64,000 nucleotides of DNA from Prorocentrum cordatum (taxonomy: Eukaryota; Sar; Dinophyceae; Prorocentrales; Prorocentraceae), in assembly GCA_963575745.1 (NCBI GenBank), contig CAUYUJ010003980.1:447643-511642 (forward strand), in the 5' to 3' direction. The notes below the pieces were generated by a model. The model had not been told where the DNA came from, did not search any database, and saw only the letters and a list, made by a program, of their open reading frames with translations. Made by a program: the position numbers and the translations under genes. Positions 34,271 to 43,358 of the stretch are shown here, one piece after another. Each line of letters starts with the position of its first letter. Within the stretch, counting starts at the first letter, position 1.

Positions 34271-34338
34271 ACGATCAAGTGGTGCCTCAGAGCGTGCACG
34301 GGCGAGCCATCCCTGGGGACACTGAGCGGAGGGTTCGG

Positions 34339-35067
34339 TCACGCGCCCGAGACCAGTAGGAGGAGCCGGCGGAGGGCCTCGGAGGAGAGCTGAGCGAGGT
34401 GAGTTTCCAAGTCGGTCAGAGTCTGCAGGAGGCTGGCCCGCGGACACCACGCGGGGGTCTGCAAGGGATGGTCCTGGGCATGATGGCCACCGCCCGGGTT
34501 GGGGTCCTCGCCAACGCCGCAACTCCAGCGAGCAGCGGAACCATCCCTGCCGGAGCTGCCGCCCCCACGATGGGGCGGGGTCTTGACGCGGCGCTGCCCA
34601 GGGTTGGCTTCGTCATGGGTGGGTGGTGCAGCGGAGGAGGCGGCGGCGCCCGCAGGACCCGCTGGATGGGGCGGGACAGGTGGGTCGGCCGGTACCCCGC
34701 GGCTTAAGGAGCCAATCCAAGCGGCCCCGTCGCTGCTGGCGGCGCCTGTGGAGGATGCTGGCGGGTCCTCAGGAGCCTGCGGACTGGGGCCATCGGGAGA
34801 AGAGGCGGCCCCTGCACCCTCGAGGACCAGGCAGAGCTGGCAGATACCAGGGGTCGCCAAGTGGGCCTGGGCGCAGGAACGTAGGGAGCTTGTCGTCAAA
34901 GACCCGAAGACGCGGTCGTCCTGGTCGGTCTCGCCCAGTCCTAGGGGGGTGATAGCCCCCCGTCTTTGGGGGTCGTCGGCACATCCGGGCGCGTACATTA
35001 CGAGGCGTACGATGGTTTTGAGGCATCCCTCCATCGCGGTCCAGCTGTCGGCCAGATCGATGGACAC
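34339..35067 (-). CDS. Hypothetical protein, 242 aa
   Basis: This minus frame begins MSIDLADSWTAMEGCLKTIV and has Cys residues in pairs or singles (CLK, CADD, CAQ, CQLC) in its first 90 residues. A Pro/Ala/Gly-rich middle follows, then a helical end, LETHLAQLSSEALRRLLLLV. The N-terminal quarter has balanced composition and is the better evidence for coding. No known domain is recognised. A plus-strand frame of 205 aa overlaps it (34499-35116) but is low-complexity. Its right edge abuts the ACGC/AC microsatellite. Confidence 0.35.
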   Translation of the reverse strand: MSIDLADSWTAMEGCLKTIVRLVMYAPGCADDPQRRGAITPLGLGETDQDDRVFGSLTTSSLRSCAQAHLATPGICQLCLVLEGAGAASSPDGPSPQAPEDPPASSTGAASSDGAAWIGSLSRGVPADPPVPPHPAGPAGAAASSAAPPTHDEANPGQRRVKTPPHRGGGSSGRDGSAARWSCGVGEDPNPGGGHHAQDHPLQTPAWCPRASLLQTLTDLETHLAQLSSEALRRLLLLVSGA

Positions 35068-35168
35068 GTCAGAATGGGGGAGAACGGCTCCCCGGAAGAG
35101 CCTGCCTTCGAAGTGACAGGGGGCAGCAAGGCCGAGGAGCCGCGTTGCTGAAATCGCCTACGGGGAGG

Positions 35169-35366
<198 letters not shown>

Positions 35367-35398
35367 CCCTGCAGGCAGTCAAGGCTTCTCCGAAGGTT

Positions 35399-36760
35399 GT
35401 GCGAATAGTGTCTGATCATCTTTCCCTTGTCCAGGAAAGGCAAAGCTGGTGCGAGCGCGAGGCTATGGGCACTGCTCGCCACGCTGAAATCTGGAGAGCG
35501 CTCCGAGGCGTGGTTGAGCGGCAGGCCAGGCCCCCTCCTAGTTTCGCCTGGACTCCTTCTCATAAGACGCTGGAGGCGGTTATGGAGATGGGAGTGGGGG
35601 TTCATGCGTGGCTTGGCAACGCGTGGGCGGATTTCTTCGCTTCGGTTGCGTTACACGTTGTCTGTCATAGCCCGAGCTTTCATAAGACCTTAGAGATACG
35701 GCTTACAGAAGCTATTGCGAATGCTAAGTATATCTCCTGGGCTGGTGCGCAGATCTTGGGTTCGGAGCTCTGGAACCCTTCCCAGCCTGAACCTCGGGCC
35801 CCCAGGCCTCCTCCTGCGCCTCCGAGGGTTGCCCTGAACCCGCACCAGCTCATCCATTGCCGAGGAGGGGTGCGATGCCTGAATTGCAATATCTCGGCTT
35901 TTACCACTGAGACTAGGCGTGCAATCGAGTGCCGACCTTGTCGCCCCACGCTGTTGAAGCGGCAGCGTGCAGAAGCCCTCCTGCAGGCTGAAGGAGTCAC
36001 CAGCCCTGCCCCTGCCCCTTCCTCTAGTGCCGTGGCCGCAGCTTTGACGGCAGCTGCTGTCGCATGTGGTGCTGCGAGGCGCGATGATAGCCGTGAGGCT
36101 AGCAGATCCCCGCGAGGGAAGCCTCATACGGGGGAGGGTGCGTCGCCCCAGCCGTCGTCGGAGGGAGGTGGGAATCGTGAATCGCACAAGGCCATTGTGG
36201 CCCGTCTCCTTGCTGCTGCTCGAGGCCCTTCGGTGGCCACCCCCACGCCCCCCTCTGAGGCCTCTGGAGGAGGAGGGGGTGGTGGCGAGCGTGGCGGAGC
36301 CAGCAGCTGGAGCGAGGCGCGAGGCGATGCGCGGAGAGCGCGCGCGAGCGCCCCCCCTGCCACCGCCACCCCGCCGCTGGCCACGGGCGCGGCGGCTGCG
36401 GCTGACGAGGCCCCTCCCCCGAGGGGCCAGGCCGCCCGTGCGCCTGCCGCGGCCGCTGCTATCGACGGGGATAGGGGTGGGCCGTGCGCGGGGGCTGGAG
36501 GAGGGAAGGATCTTTCGAGCGCTGAGTTTCGAGAGGCAGGAGCTGCGCAGTCACCCGTCCTTGGGAGCGGGCATGAGCTCCTGACGTGTCCCCCATACGT
36601 TTATTGCAGGCGGTGTGGAGGGGTTGCACAGAAGCAGAGTCGCCTCTTGTCACGGCCGTGCTCGGGAACTGTTCCTGCCCTGCACTTGTGCAGGACTCCT
36701 GCTGAGCGAGAGCGAGCGAGGCGACGGGACAATCGCGGCTGGGCTCCACCCCTCGGGTAA
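35399..36760 (+). pseudogene. LINE C-terminal fragment: RNase H end and zinc domains
   Basis: The 453-aa frame starts at residues recalling the C-terminal half of an RNase H domain: FAWTPSHKTLE (about 48-58), then LGNAWADFFASVAL (about 71-84), where G-N-x-x-A-D is the RNase H signature. After a spacer comes HCRGGVRCLNCNISAF with ECRPC (about 153-182), a Cys/His zinc site. A long Ala/Gly/Pro/Ser-rich linker follows, then LTCPPYVYCRRCGG and RPCSG (about 398-422), a second Cys-rich module. Reverse transcriptase, endonuclease and the first RNase H half are absent: the fragment is cut at its 5' side by the (ACGC)n/(AC)n microsatellite. Typical dinoflagellate LINEs end in such RNase H plus zinc modules; that family link is from memory. 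It is on the opposite strand to the LINE at 24.7-26.1 kb. Confidence 0.6.
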
Positions 36761-36969
36761 GCGCCTGGGCTAGAGTCGGGGCCGCTCGCGAGGGTCCCTG
36801 CTTCGCCCTTTGAGCTCGTGCAGGCCCTTTTGGCATTGCTTTAGGCGGTCTGGGGACCGCTTCTGGGCTTTCGTGCCTCCTTGAGCCTCGAGAGCCCCTG
36901 GCCTCAGTGGCCTTCTGGGCAGGGCTGTGTTCGTCTCACTCGTGGTTCGGACGCTGTCCCTTCGGTAGC

Positions 36970-37135
36970 TCGACACACACACACACACACACACACCCGC
37001 ACACACCCGCAAACACACACACACACACACGCACACACACACACACACACTCACACACTCACTCACTCACTCACTCACTCACTCACTCACTCACTCACTC
37101 ACTCACTCACTCACCACACATATACACACACACTT
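36970..37135. repeat. (AC)n and (ACTC)n microsatellites
   Basis: AC repeats at 36973-37048, ACTC repeats at about 37050-37113. Confidence 0.95.
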
Positions 37136-37383
37136 TGCTAGCAAAGCGGCCAGATCCCAAGAAACAAAAGCACACCTCCAAGCCTTCTCGAGAGAGGAAG
37201 CGGGGAGCGGGGAGGAGTGGGGAGGGCAGGGGGAAAGGGAGAGCGAGACAGAAGGAACGGAGGCAGGGCCCGGGAGGGGAGGTGGGGGCTGGGATGGCAG
37301 ATGTGACGAGGGTCTCCGCGCTCGCTCTCCGAGGCCTCGTGTTGTAGTTCCACATGTGTAGGAATCCAGAATACCCGCACCTT

Positions 37384-37593
37384 AGCAGCTCCTCCTCATC
37401 CTCCTCCTTCTCCTCCTCTTCTTCCTCCTCTTCCCCCTTCCCCGTTTTCTCCTTCTCTTCGTCATCGTCCCTTTGTCATCCTCTCCTCGTACCTTTCCTC
37501 CTGTTCCTCATCCTCCTCCTCCTCCTCCTCCTCCTCCTCCTCCTCCTCCTCCTCCTCCTCCTCCTCCTCCTCCTCCTCCTCCTCCTCCTCCTA
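37384..37593. repeat. (CTC)n microsatellite
   Basis: CTCCTC triplets, imperfect to about 37505, then pure to 37590. Confidence 0.93.
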
Positions 37594-38092
37594 CTCGGCC
37601 CAGGTGGAACGATGCCTATCTATATCCATGAAGCGCGGAGCGCCCCACGGATCGAAAACCCGACCCATAGCCTAAGTCCCGATCGATTCACGAACCAATA
37701 GTTGATCCGATTTCGAGCCAGGGCCCAACGAGAAGGGAGGAGGCAGGAGGGAGGAAGGTGCGAAGAAGAAGGAGGATGAGAAGGATGACGTCGGGAAATG
37801 GGATGCGGAGAAGGAGAAAAAGAGTGCGAGAGGCCCATAAAGGAGTCCCCGGCCCACTTCCGAAGCCTAAGCGGCAAAATGTGCAAAAGTGGTGCGAACC
37901 CATGCGGCCGCATGAACGACGTGGAAACTAATCCGGAGCACGGCGCGGGCAGTAGAGATAGCTGCGTGTTGGTGGGGCCCCGTCGGCACCGCGCGCACTC
38001 ACGAAACCTGTCGGAACCGTGGGTGGCTTGGGTACCCACGGGGCGCCCAATGAGCACGCGACTGCGATGGAGCCTGACGGAACCACGCTGGC
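37594..38092. other. Left flank of the retrotransposon; no gene seen
   Basis: Ordinary sequence without a supported gene. It ends in ACCACGCTGGC just before the target duplication GAGCG. Confidence 0.4.
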
Positions 38093-38097
38093 GAGCG
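38093..38097. repeat. Target-site duplication, left (GAGCG)
   Basis: GAGCG directly precedes the element (one extra A at 38098) and matches GAGCG at 59525-59529. Confidence 0.8.
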
Positions 38098-38098
38098 A

Positions 38099-38409
38099 GT
38101 CTTTCCTCTGAGAATCGGGGTAAGATGTCAAAGGAATTAAGGTCTCATGTTTACTACGCTCAGTGGTAGAGGATACGGAATGAGACATCGATGAAACAAT
38201 ATGTTGTCCGTTAAGCAACTGTGCTCAAGTATAGGAATGGAGGAGGCCGGCCAGCCGACGCCCGGGCGCGGACGCGTAGCGGCGCGCTCCTTTTCTCACT
38301 CGAGGAGCTAAGATATATCTGCGGTATAAGTAATACCAATGTTAAGGTATGACAAGGCAGGCAGCAGGAGAGGCGAGTGTACGATGAGGCGGAGAGGAGC
38401 GTATTCACT
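38099..38409 (-). repeat. 3' LTR
   Basis: 311 bp matching 59214-59524. On the coding strand it begins AGTGAATACGC and ends GAGGAAAGAC; AGT at the start is mirrored by ACT if the extra A at 38098 is included. It contains a GC-rich patch (GACGCCCGGGCGCGGACGCG on +) and an A/T-rich stretch around 38310-38340. Confidence 0.92.
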
Positions 38410-38419
38410 CCCCCCGCGG
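38410..38419 (-). promoter_or_regulatory. Candidate polypurine tract
   Basis: On the coding strand CCGCGGGGGG directly precedes the 3' LTR. A purine run at this exact place is where plus-strand DNA synthesis is primed in LTR elements. It is short, so the call rests on position. Confidence 0.5.
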
Positions 38420-38659
38420 CGGGTTTCGTAGAGTACATCCAGCCACAGCCCGCCCGGCCTGTACGTATTTACAGCCACCGGAGCGAACCCCAAAAGCATT
38501 TTACCGCTCAACGGTGGTTGCCAGGGGGCTGAGGGCCGAAGAAACCCGACGAACCCCACCAATACTTAAAATAAAGCCTCTCCGCCGAAACGACTGGGTC
38601 GTTCGGTCGGCGCCATCACTACTCGGTCGTATGGCCTGCGTCTTCACTCGCTCGTTGTA

Positions 38660-39157
38660 CTAGAGGAACCGCGAGTGTGAAGGCGGAGCCAGAGGTCTCG
38701 GAGTCGAAGACGACGAGCCTGCCTTTTGTCCAGCTGTCCAATGAGGCGCAGCTGAATTGCCTCCCTCGCGAGTGCCAGCGTATGGAGCTGGCCGGACGTT
38801 CTTGGACTTGTCCTTGTTCTTGGCGTACCCCTTGCCTTCCTCTCTCGGGAAGTAGTAGTTGTAGTTGTTCAGGAATACAAAGTGCCACACACGACTCTGG
38901 TTTTCTCTGGGATACTTCGAGTATATCATGTCACGGTGAACCCAGTATCCCTGCAACCCAGTCGGCGTGTACTTCGTGTAGTGGATCGCGGGGCCGTAGT
39001 CGCCATCATCGCGCCGGCAGCCATGGCCCCGGCGCGCGCGCGCGCGCGGACATCGACCGATCCCACGTGTCCCCGTCAGAAGAACGTCTCGGAAATTCCT
39101 CTCCCGCCGATGCGGTTTGACCGCCGGCGGAGTAAGGAAACTCAGTGGTGTCATCAT
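38660..39157 (-). CDS. Retrotransposon 3' ORF, 165 aa, unknown
   Basis: The last ORF before the 3' LTR. The N-terminus is basic (KPHRRERN, CPRARARRGHGCRR). The middle is rich in aromatic residues, HYTKYTPTGLQGYWVHRDMI and FVFLNNYNYYFPREE, and looks like a folded domain. The tail is Lys/Ser-rich (KNKDKSKN). It overlaps no other convincing frame on the same strand. I do not recognise it. It may be the C-terminal end of a larger protein whose upstream part is 39784-39212, in another frame. Confidence 0.45.
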   Translation of the reverse strand: MMTPLSFLTPPAVKPHRRERNFRDVLLTGTRGIGRCPRARARRGHGCRRDDGDYGPAIHYTKYTPTGLQGYWVHRDMIYSKYPRENQSRVWHFVFLNNYNYYFPREEGKGYAKNKDKSKNVRPAPYAGTREGGNSAAPHWTAGQKAGSSSSTPRPLAPPSHSRFL

Positions 39158-39211
39158 TGGCGATCGTCTTGGACGTTGGGCCGCCTAGGCGGGGCAGGTG
39201 GAACCGGGCGA

Positions 39212-39784
39212 CTAGCAAGGCTTGGCCTTGCTGGCGCGGCAGGAGCCCCTTTCCGAACCGGCTGGGCCGTCGGAGGGGTCTTCAGCGGCTCCTTCCTCGC
39301 GAAGACGCATTTCATGCTGCAACCTCGCATATCTCACAATACCCCTCGCAGCAGTAGCCACAGAGGCACCGTGCTTCCCACGGGCAGCGCGAAAGGGGCC
39401 TTCGTCGCTGTCCTGATCCTCTGTAGATTTCACGAATGGGTATAAGAAAAAGACAGCTTCTTGCAACTTCACGCCCTGGCGACGAATCTCAGTACGACGC
39501 TGTTCACCCAGGTCGCGGGCCCACGCCTCGATGAGGTCGTCCGTTTCGACAGCCGCACGAATACGGCGATCGAGCGCGTAGGCGTCGGCGCGGCGCTGTT
39601 CAGTGTCATGCCCGTCGGCTTTGTCGCGAGTGTAGAGCCCATGCGTGGGATATGCGATGTAATACCCCTCGGCAAGAAAACAACTGATGAGCTCGCGGAC
39701 AATCACAAACACACGCATGACACGAAGGCCCAATTCGAACTCTTCAACAAGAATCTTCCAATTCCGCACAATGGCCTGTCGCAC
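39212..39784 (-). CDS. Retrotransposon 3' ORF, 190 aa, unknown
   Basis: The frame starts MRQAIVRNWKILVEEFELGL, with a mainly helical N-terminal half that includes a hydrophobic RVFVIVRELISCFLAEGYYI stretch. A charged helical part follows (HDTEQRRADAYALDRRIRAA, DLGEQRRTEIRRQGVKLQEA), then a Gly/Ser/Pro-rich end. Composition is balanced and unlike repeat translation, so it is probably coding. Two hairpin motifs fall in its C-terminus (39219 and 39260), read as A-K-P and G-P-A. No family recognised. Confidence 0.5.
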   Translation of the reverse strand: MRQAIVRNWKILVEEFELGLRVMRVFVIVRELISCFLAEGYYIAYPTHGLYTRDKADGHDTEQRRADAYALDRRIRAAVETDDLIEAWARDLGEQRRTEIRRQGVKLQEAVFFLYPFVKSTEDQDSDEGPFRAARGKHGASVATAARGIVRYARLQHEMRLREEGAAEDPSDGPAGSERGSCRASKAKPC

Positions 39785-40010
39785 ATCGTCAGGGACTACA
39801 TGCGTCGATTCTCCCGTTAGGCGCGACCTATCGGTCGCGCCCGTTCACGGGTTATAGCACGTGTGCTCCATGACATACGGTGCAGCAACGACACCTGGCT
39901 AGGCCAGGGCCATAAGGCGCATATGTTCTCTCAATAGAGGCAACAAACGTGGAATGTCCCTGACACGCTCTGTAGAAAACGGGGACGGGACATTTAGACC
40001 GCTCGTCTGC

Positions 40011-40373
40011 CTAGATGGGCCAGCTCTTAAAGTCGCACCACTGCTCATGGACACTGGTGTCGCTGATGCAAGCAAGGCCATCAGGAAGCGCACCCGGGAC
40101 TTCCACGGTCCCTGGCTGCAACGCGGCTAGGCCGTGTGCAGCAAGTGCCACCGTTTGGTGCTCATACCCATCTTCATGCATTTTGTCGATTAGGTCTCCA
40201 AAATAGAGCCAACCTCCCGAAGACCTCGCGTAATCGGAACAATGTCTCGCGAGGTACGTAGCAAAATCTCCAATGCGCTTCGCAAACTCATCTATCCGAC
40301 CACTGTGGCGTCGCCAAAACTCCGCGCAGCCTAGGGCCGCCGGATTTTCTTGGTCAGAGACGCCCACAGCCAA
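40011..40373 (-). CDS. Retrotransposon 3' ORF, 120 aa, unknown
   Basis: Reads MAVGVSDQENPAALGCAEFW, then helical RIDEFAKRIGDFATYLARHC, GGWLYFGDLIDKMHEDGYEH and a short tail. The composition is that of a compact alpha/beta or helical domain. It overlaps the end of the next ORF upstream (40768-40331) in a different frame, so the two may be one protein split by a frameshift near 40350. Function unknown. Confidence 0.45.
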   Translation of the reverse strand: MAVGVSDQENPAALGCAEFWRRHSGRIDEFAKRIGDFATYLARHCSDYARSSGGWLYFGDLIDKMHEDGYEHQTVALAAHGLAALQPGTVEVPGALPDGLACISDTSVHEQWCDFKSWPI

Positions 40374-40768
40374 CGGAGCCAGGGCCTTGAAGGCCCGAGA
40401 GGCAAATCCGCGGGGAGCGTCGTCGGAGTAGAATTCAGCACGAAGGAAATCCTTACCTGCTTCGAACTATTTACATCGAGGGCAAACTCTCCCAACAACG
40501 CAAATATGGGATCCTCGACGAGCTCTGCTATGCGTTTGAGCGTACCAAACGTCTTATCACGAAGAGCATCGACATCGGGGGGCACAGGACCAGTAGTATG
40601 AGCCTCTCGAATTCGCCGCTTCAACTGAACAGGCGTGGTCTGAATAATTCGGTTTCGCTCATTCTGCGAAAGATAAAGGTCCTTGCCCCTGAGTTTGTCA
40701 GCGTGGCCGACGGTAACCTCATTTCCGCCCTGACGGGGGGGATCTTCTGTCGGGTGAGGCTGCCGCAC
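40331..40768 (-). CDS. Retrotransposon 3' ORF, 145 aa, unknown
   Basis: The frame holds KDLYLSQNERNRIIQTTPVQ, LKRRIREAHTTGPVPPDVDA and LRDKTFGTLKRIAELVEDPI, consistent with a real helical protein. The last 25 residues drop into less natural sequence, where the frame probably changes to that of 40373-40011. It follows the 846-aa ORF with an overlap. Function unknown. Confidence 0.45.
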   Translation of the reverse strand: MRQPHPTEDPPRQGGNEVTVGHADKLRGKDLYLSQNERNRIIQTTPVQLKRRIREAHTTGPVPPDVDALRDKTFGTLKRIAELVEDPIFALLGEFALDVNSSKQVRISFVLNSTPTTLPADLPLGPSRPWLRWLWASLTKKIRRP

Positions 40769-43161
40769 ATCAGGGGAAGGCGGCAGGGTCGCTCGGCAGA
40801 AGAAGTTGGTCGCAGCAGGGCCAGACTGAAAATTATCCTCTTCAAGGAAGACAAGATGAGGGTCACCCTGATATGGAAACTCACTGAGGTCGACAAGATT
40901 TGGGCTGGCTCAAGAGACCCCAGTGTTTCTGGGACACCCGGGGCTCTGTTCGCTGGGGAAGGCTCCGCAACGTCTTGGCCGCTCGGAGCGGCGACTGGTG
41001 GGGCTGCCTTCGCAGCGGGCACAGCCTCGTCATCAGAAGAGCTGTTGACTTCCTTGGTAGGGGACGATTCTGCAACCTCGTGGGGCGCAGGACGTTTTGC
41101 GTCAACAGCATCCGAATCAACCTGCGCCGGGTCACTCTGCAATGGTGCGTTATCCGCTCTGGCTGGGCCAGGCGGAGCACTGGCAGCAGGCTGCGACTCA
41201 GGTGTCGGACTATCCGCCATCGCGGAAACCTGGGGGCCAGCCGACGGGGGAGCGGGAGCCGTATCTCGAACGTCGACGTCCATATCCTGATCAAAGTCAG
41301 GGGGGTCCGCTGCTTCGGCTGAGCCTGGCAGTGGCGCCGACGCTCCTCCAACCGCGGCTGGGCCGGGTGGAGCTTTAGGCGCATCTACCGCCGTAGCTGA
41401 GCCGGACAGAGGCGCAGGGGGAGCAGGCGCCATGTGCCCACCAATGACCGCGCCACTCTCAGTGCGAGGCTGTGAGCTCTCGCTTTCGGCGGCAATTTCA
41501 GGAGTGGGGGCGAAATCAGATTTCGTATTCTGGATATTGTCCACAACGGTGGCTGCAAATTCCTTCCACGGACCCGAGTAAGCACCTGGCTGATGCGCGT
41601 TCATGTTCTGGGTAATCTTGTATACCTTCTTAGCAGCTTCAATTTGCACATCCATTAGCTGCAAATTCTTAGGCTCGTCCTCGATCGATGGGGCCTGGGA
41701 AATAGCACGCCTCCACTGATTGAAGAAGTCACACTCATGCTTGAGCGCCTTGCGGGCACGCTCTCCGACAAAGTGACAACGCGAAACTTCTTTGATGGAC
41801 CGGACTATACTGGATGCAGCGTCATCCCCCCCTGGAGCCGGAGATTCCTCTGACGAGGGATCTCCGTCCGGCTGAGACGGGGGAGGGGCTGCAGGAGCGT
41901 CCAGCCCCGCGGTGCCTCCGGGGCGATCGGGGCCCCCATCCTCGGCGGTCCTGGCTTCCACTTCAACGGTCTCAGCCATTGCCGCGGGGCCCCCGGTCTC
42001 CGCCACCGGGCTTGCCCCAGTGCCGCCTTGGGCGGGCGGGGGAGGCCCAGGAAAAGCCTTAAACTGTGACTGCTGAGGCGCAGCCTTGGGCGCAGCGTCG
42101 GCTTGCTGAAGTCTGTAGTCGGTGAATGCTGGGCGCCGAACCCATCTCGCACTCTGAGGCGCAGGCGGAGGCGAACGGAGACGTGGCGCCCAGGTTGGCA
42201 TACTCGGAAGTGTTGGCCAAGCCTGGGGCTTAACTTCCGTCGTCCCTGCGCCTGCTGGCTTGGCCGGTGGCTGTGCAGCCGTAGGTGCTGCACTAGCGGG
42301 CCTGGCTGGTGGCCGCTCCTCAGTCGGCGCGGCGCTAGCCGACCGGGCTGATGGGCGTTCGGCTCCAGCAGCAGCGCCAGCCGTCTTGGCCGGTGGCGGC
42401 TCCGCCTTTGGAGCGGCGCTCCTCGGATCAAATGGTGGCGGAGCCTTCTTCGGCACGACGTTCGCCGGCTTAGCTGGCGGCGGGTCCCCCGTCGGCATAA
42501 CGCTCGCCGGCTTGGCCGGTGGCGGCGCCATCTTTAGCGTGGCGCCCGCCGGCCCAGCTGGCATCTGCGCCTCCCTCGGCGGAGGCGGAGGGACAACCAC
42601 GTTTGCGGCTGCGCCTGGCGGAGGGGGGGGCGCCACCTCAGCCGCGGCTGGTCCGGGCGGAGAATGGGGCACTCCCTCTGCCAGTGGCGCAGGCCGCCCC
42701 AAAGGGGGAAAATTCTCGGTGGCAAGTGAAAATGAGGCGTCGGATGGCTTGGCCGCCGGCGCCTGAGCGTGAACATTAATTGATGTTTTGTCTTTGGCCT
42801 TATCTTCATTATCTTTATTAACCCGAACAAGCGCCTTGGAATCATCCGAGGCCTCATCGTTATGCAATGGGTTGATCCTAGTCATGATGACTCCCTTGTC
42901 TTGAAACCATGGCCAAATGTCGTCAAATGCTGGGCGATATTGCCGGTATGGACTACGATCCTTCTGCCAACTGATGGGCCCCAAGCTTGGGGCCCACTTT
43001 CTCTGTGCCTCTCGGACTTGGTCCGTGGCAGCAACTCTCTGCTTGTCGCGATAACGCTCAACCCCGAAGTCTTGCTCCAGGGGCAATTTTCTTGTCTGGC
43101 GACATGTTGCAAGAAAGTGTAAGCCTGAGTGGCATGAAGGGCCGCGGGCGTCCAATGGCAC
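40621..43161 (-). CDS. Retrotransposon 3' ORF, 846 aa, Pro/Ala-rich
   Basis: The longest open frame of the element. Residues about 1-110 are balanced (REAQRKWAPSLGPISWQKDR, FDDIWPWFQDKGVIMTRINP), continuing the upstream HGT protein after a frame change. Residues 130-420 are Pro/Ala-rich with a decayed repeat of 16-19 residues built on PPPAKPA. A folded segment lies near 465-550 (HFVGERARKALKHECDFFNQ, QIEAAKKVYKITQNMNAHQP). A second Pro/Ala/Asp-rich stretch follows. The last 80 residues look out of frame. Several hairpin motifs fall in the PAKP repeats. Possibly a structural or linker protein; no family recognised. Confidence 0.55.
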   Translation of the reverse strand: MPLDARGPSCHSGLHFLATCRQTRKLPLEQDFGVERYRDKQRVAATDQVREAQRKWAPSLGPISWQKDRSPYRQYRPAFDDIWPWFQDKGVIMTRINPLHNDEASDDSKALVRVNKDNEDKAKDKTSINVHAQAPAAKPSDASFSLATENFPPLGRPAPLAEGVPHSPPGPAAAEVAPPPPPGAAANVVVPPPPPREAQMPAGPAGATLKMAPPPAKPASVMPTGDPPPAKPANVVPKKAPPPFDPRSAAPKAEPPPAKTAGAAAGAERPSARSASAAPTEERPPARPASAAPTAAQPPAKPAGAGTTEVKPQAWPTLPSMPTWAPRLRSPPPAPQSARWVRRPAFTDYRLQQADAAPKAAPQQSQFKAFPGPPPPAQGGTGASPVAETGGPAAMAETVEVEARTAEDGGPDRPGGTAGLDAPAAPPPSQPDGDPSSEESPAPGGDDAASSIVRSIKEVSRCHFVGERARKALKHECDFFNQWRRAISQAPSIEDEPKNLQLMDVQIEAAKKVYKITQNMNAHQPGAYSGPWKEFAATVVDNIQNTKSDFAPTPEIAAESESSQPRTESGAVIGGHMAPAPPAPLSGSATAVDAPKAPPGPAAVGGASAPLPGSAEAADPPDFDQDMDVDVRDTAPAPPSAGPQVSAMADSPTPESQPAASAPPGPARADNAPLQSDPAQVDSDAVDAKRPAPHEVAESSPTKEVNSSSDDEAVPAAKAAPPVAAPSGQDVAEPSPANRAPGVPETLGSLEPAQILSTSVSFHIRVTLILSSLKRIIFSLALLRPTSSAERPCRLPLMCGSLTRQKIPPVRAEMRLPSATLTNSGARTFIFRRMSETELFRPRLFS

Positions 43162-43358
43162 AAGCGAAGCTCACTTAACACCATCTGGGATGGGTCAAGT
43201 GTGCAAAACTGCGCAGGCTTGCCCCTGATGCGCAAGGGCTTTGCATAGAAAACAACCCCCGCTGTTACCCAGATGCCATCTCCAAAAGTGCCTTCTGCAA
43301 CATAATAAGTAGTGCGCGTAGAGGGATCATCAATACAAGGGAAAGAATACACTCCCAC
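42882..43358 (-). CDS. Continuation of the HGT-motif protein after a frameshift
   Basis: The frame MGVYSFPCIDDPSTRTTYYV, then EGTFGDGIWVTAGVVFYAKP picks up where the 426-aa ORF (44545-43265) loses sense, within about 20 bases of 43360. Together they give HGTSVTALQSILEG, about 20 residues, then KMGVYSF. The second half of this ORF is itself overtaken by the 846-aa frame. So one protein seems to run through three frames, by decay, programmed shifting or unrecognised introns. Confidence 0.45.
   Translation of the reverse strand: MGVYSFPCIDDPSTRTTYYVAEGTFGDGIWVTAGVVFYAKPLRIRGKPAQFCTLDPSQMVLSELRLCHWTPAALHATQAYTFLQHVARQENCPWSKTSGLSVIATSRELLPRTKSERHRESGPQAWGPSVGRRIVVHTGNIAQHLTTFGHGFKTRESS

Noticed and set aside
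38110-38407. LTR borders at the inner TG...CA
   Set aside because: The repeat extends past both points, no target duplication fits, and the primer site and G-run abut the outer borders instead.
40905-40922. GGCTGGCTCAAG as a spliced-leader 3' end
   Set aside because: Several mismatches upstream, and it lies inside the retrotransposon coding region; probably chance.
40598-42766. Plus-strand frames of 140-230 aa opposite the 846-aa ORF
   Set aside because: They mirror the Pro/Ala-rich repeat on the other strand and lack independent features.
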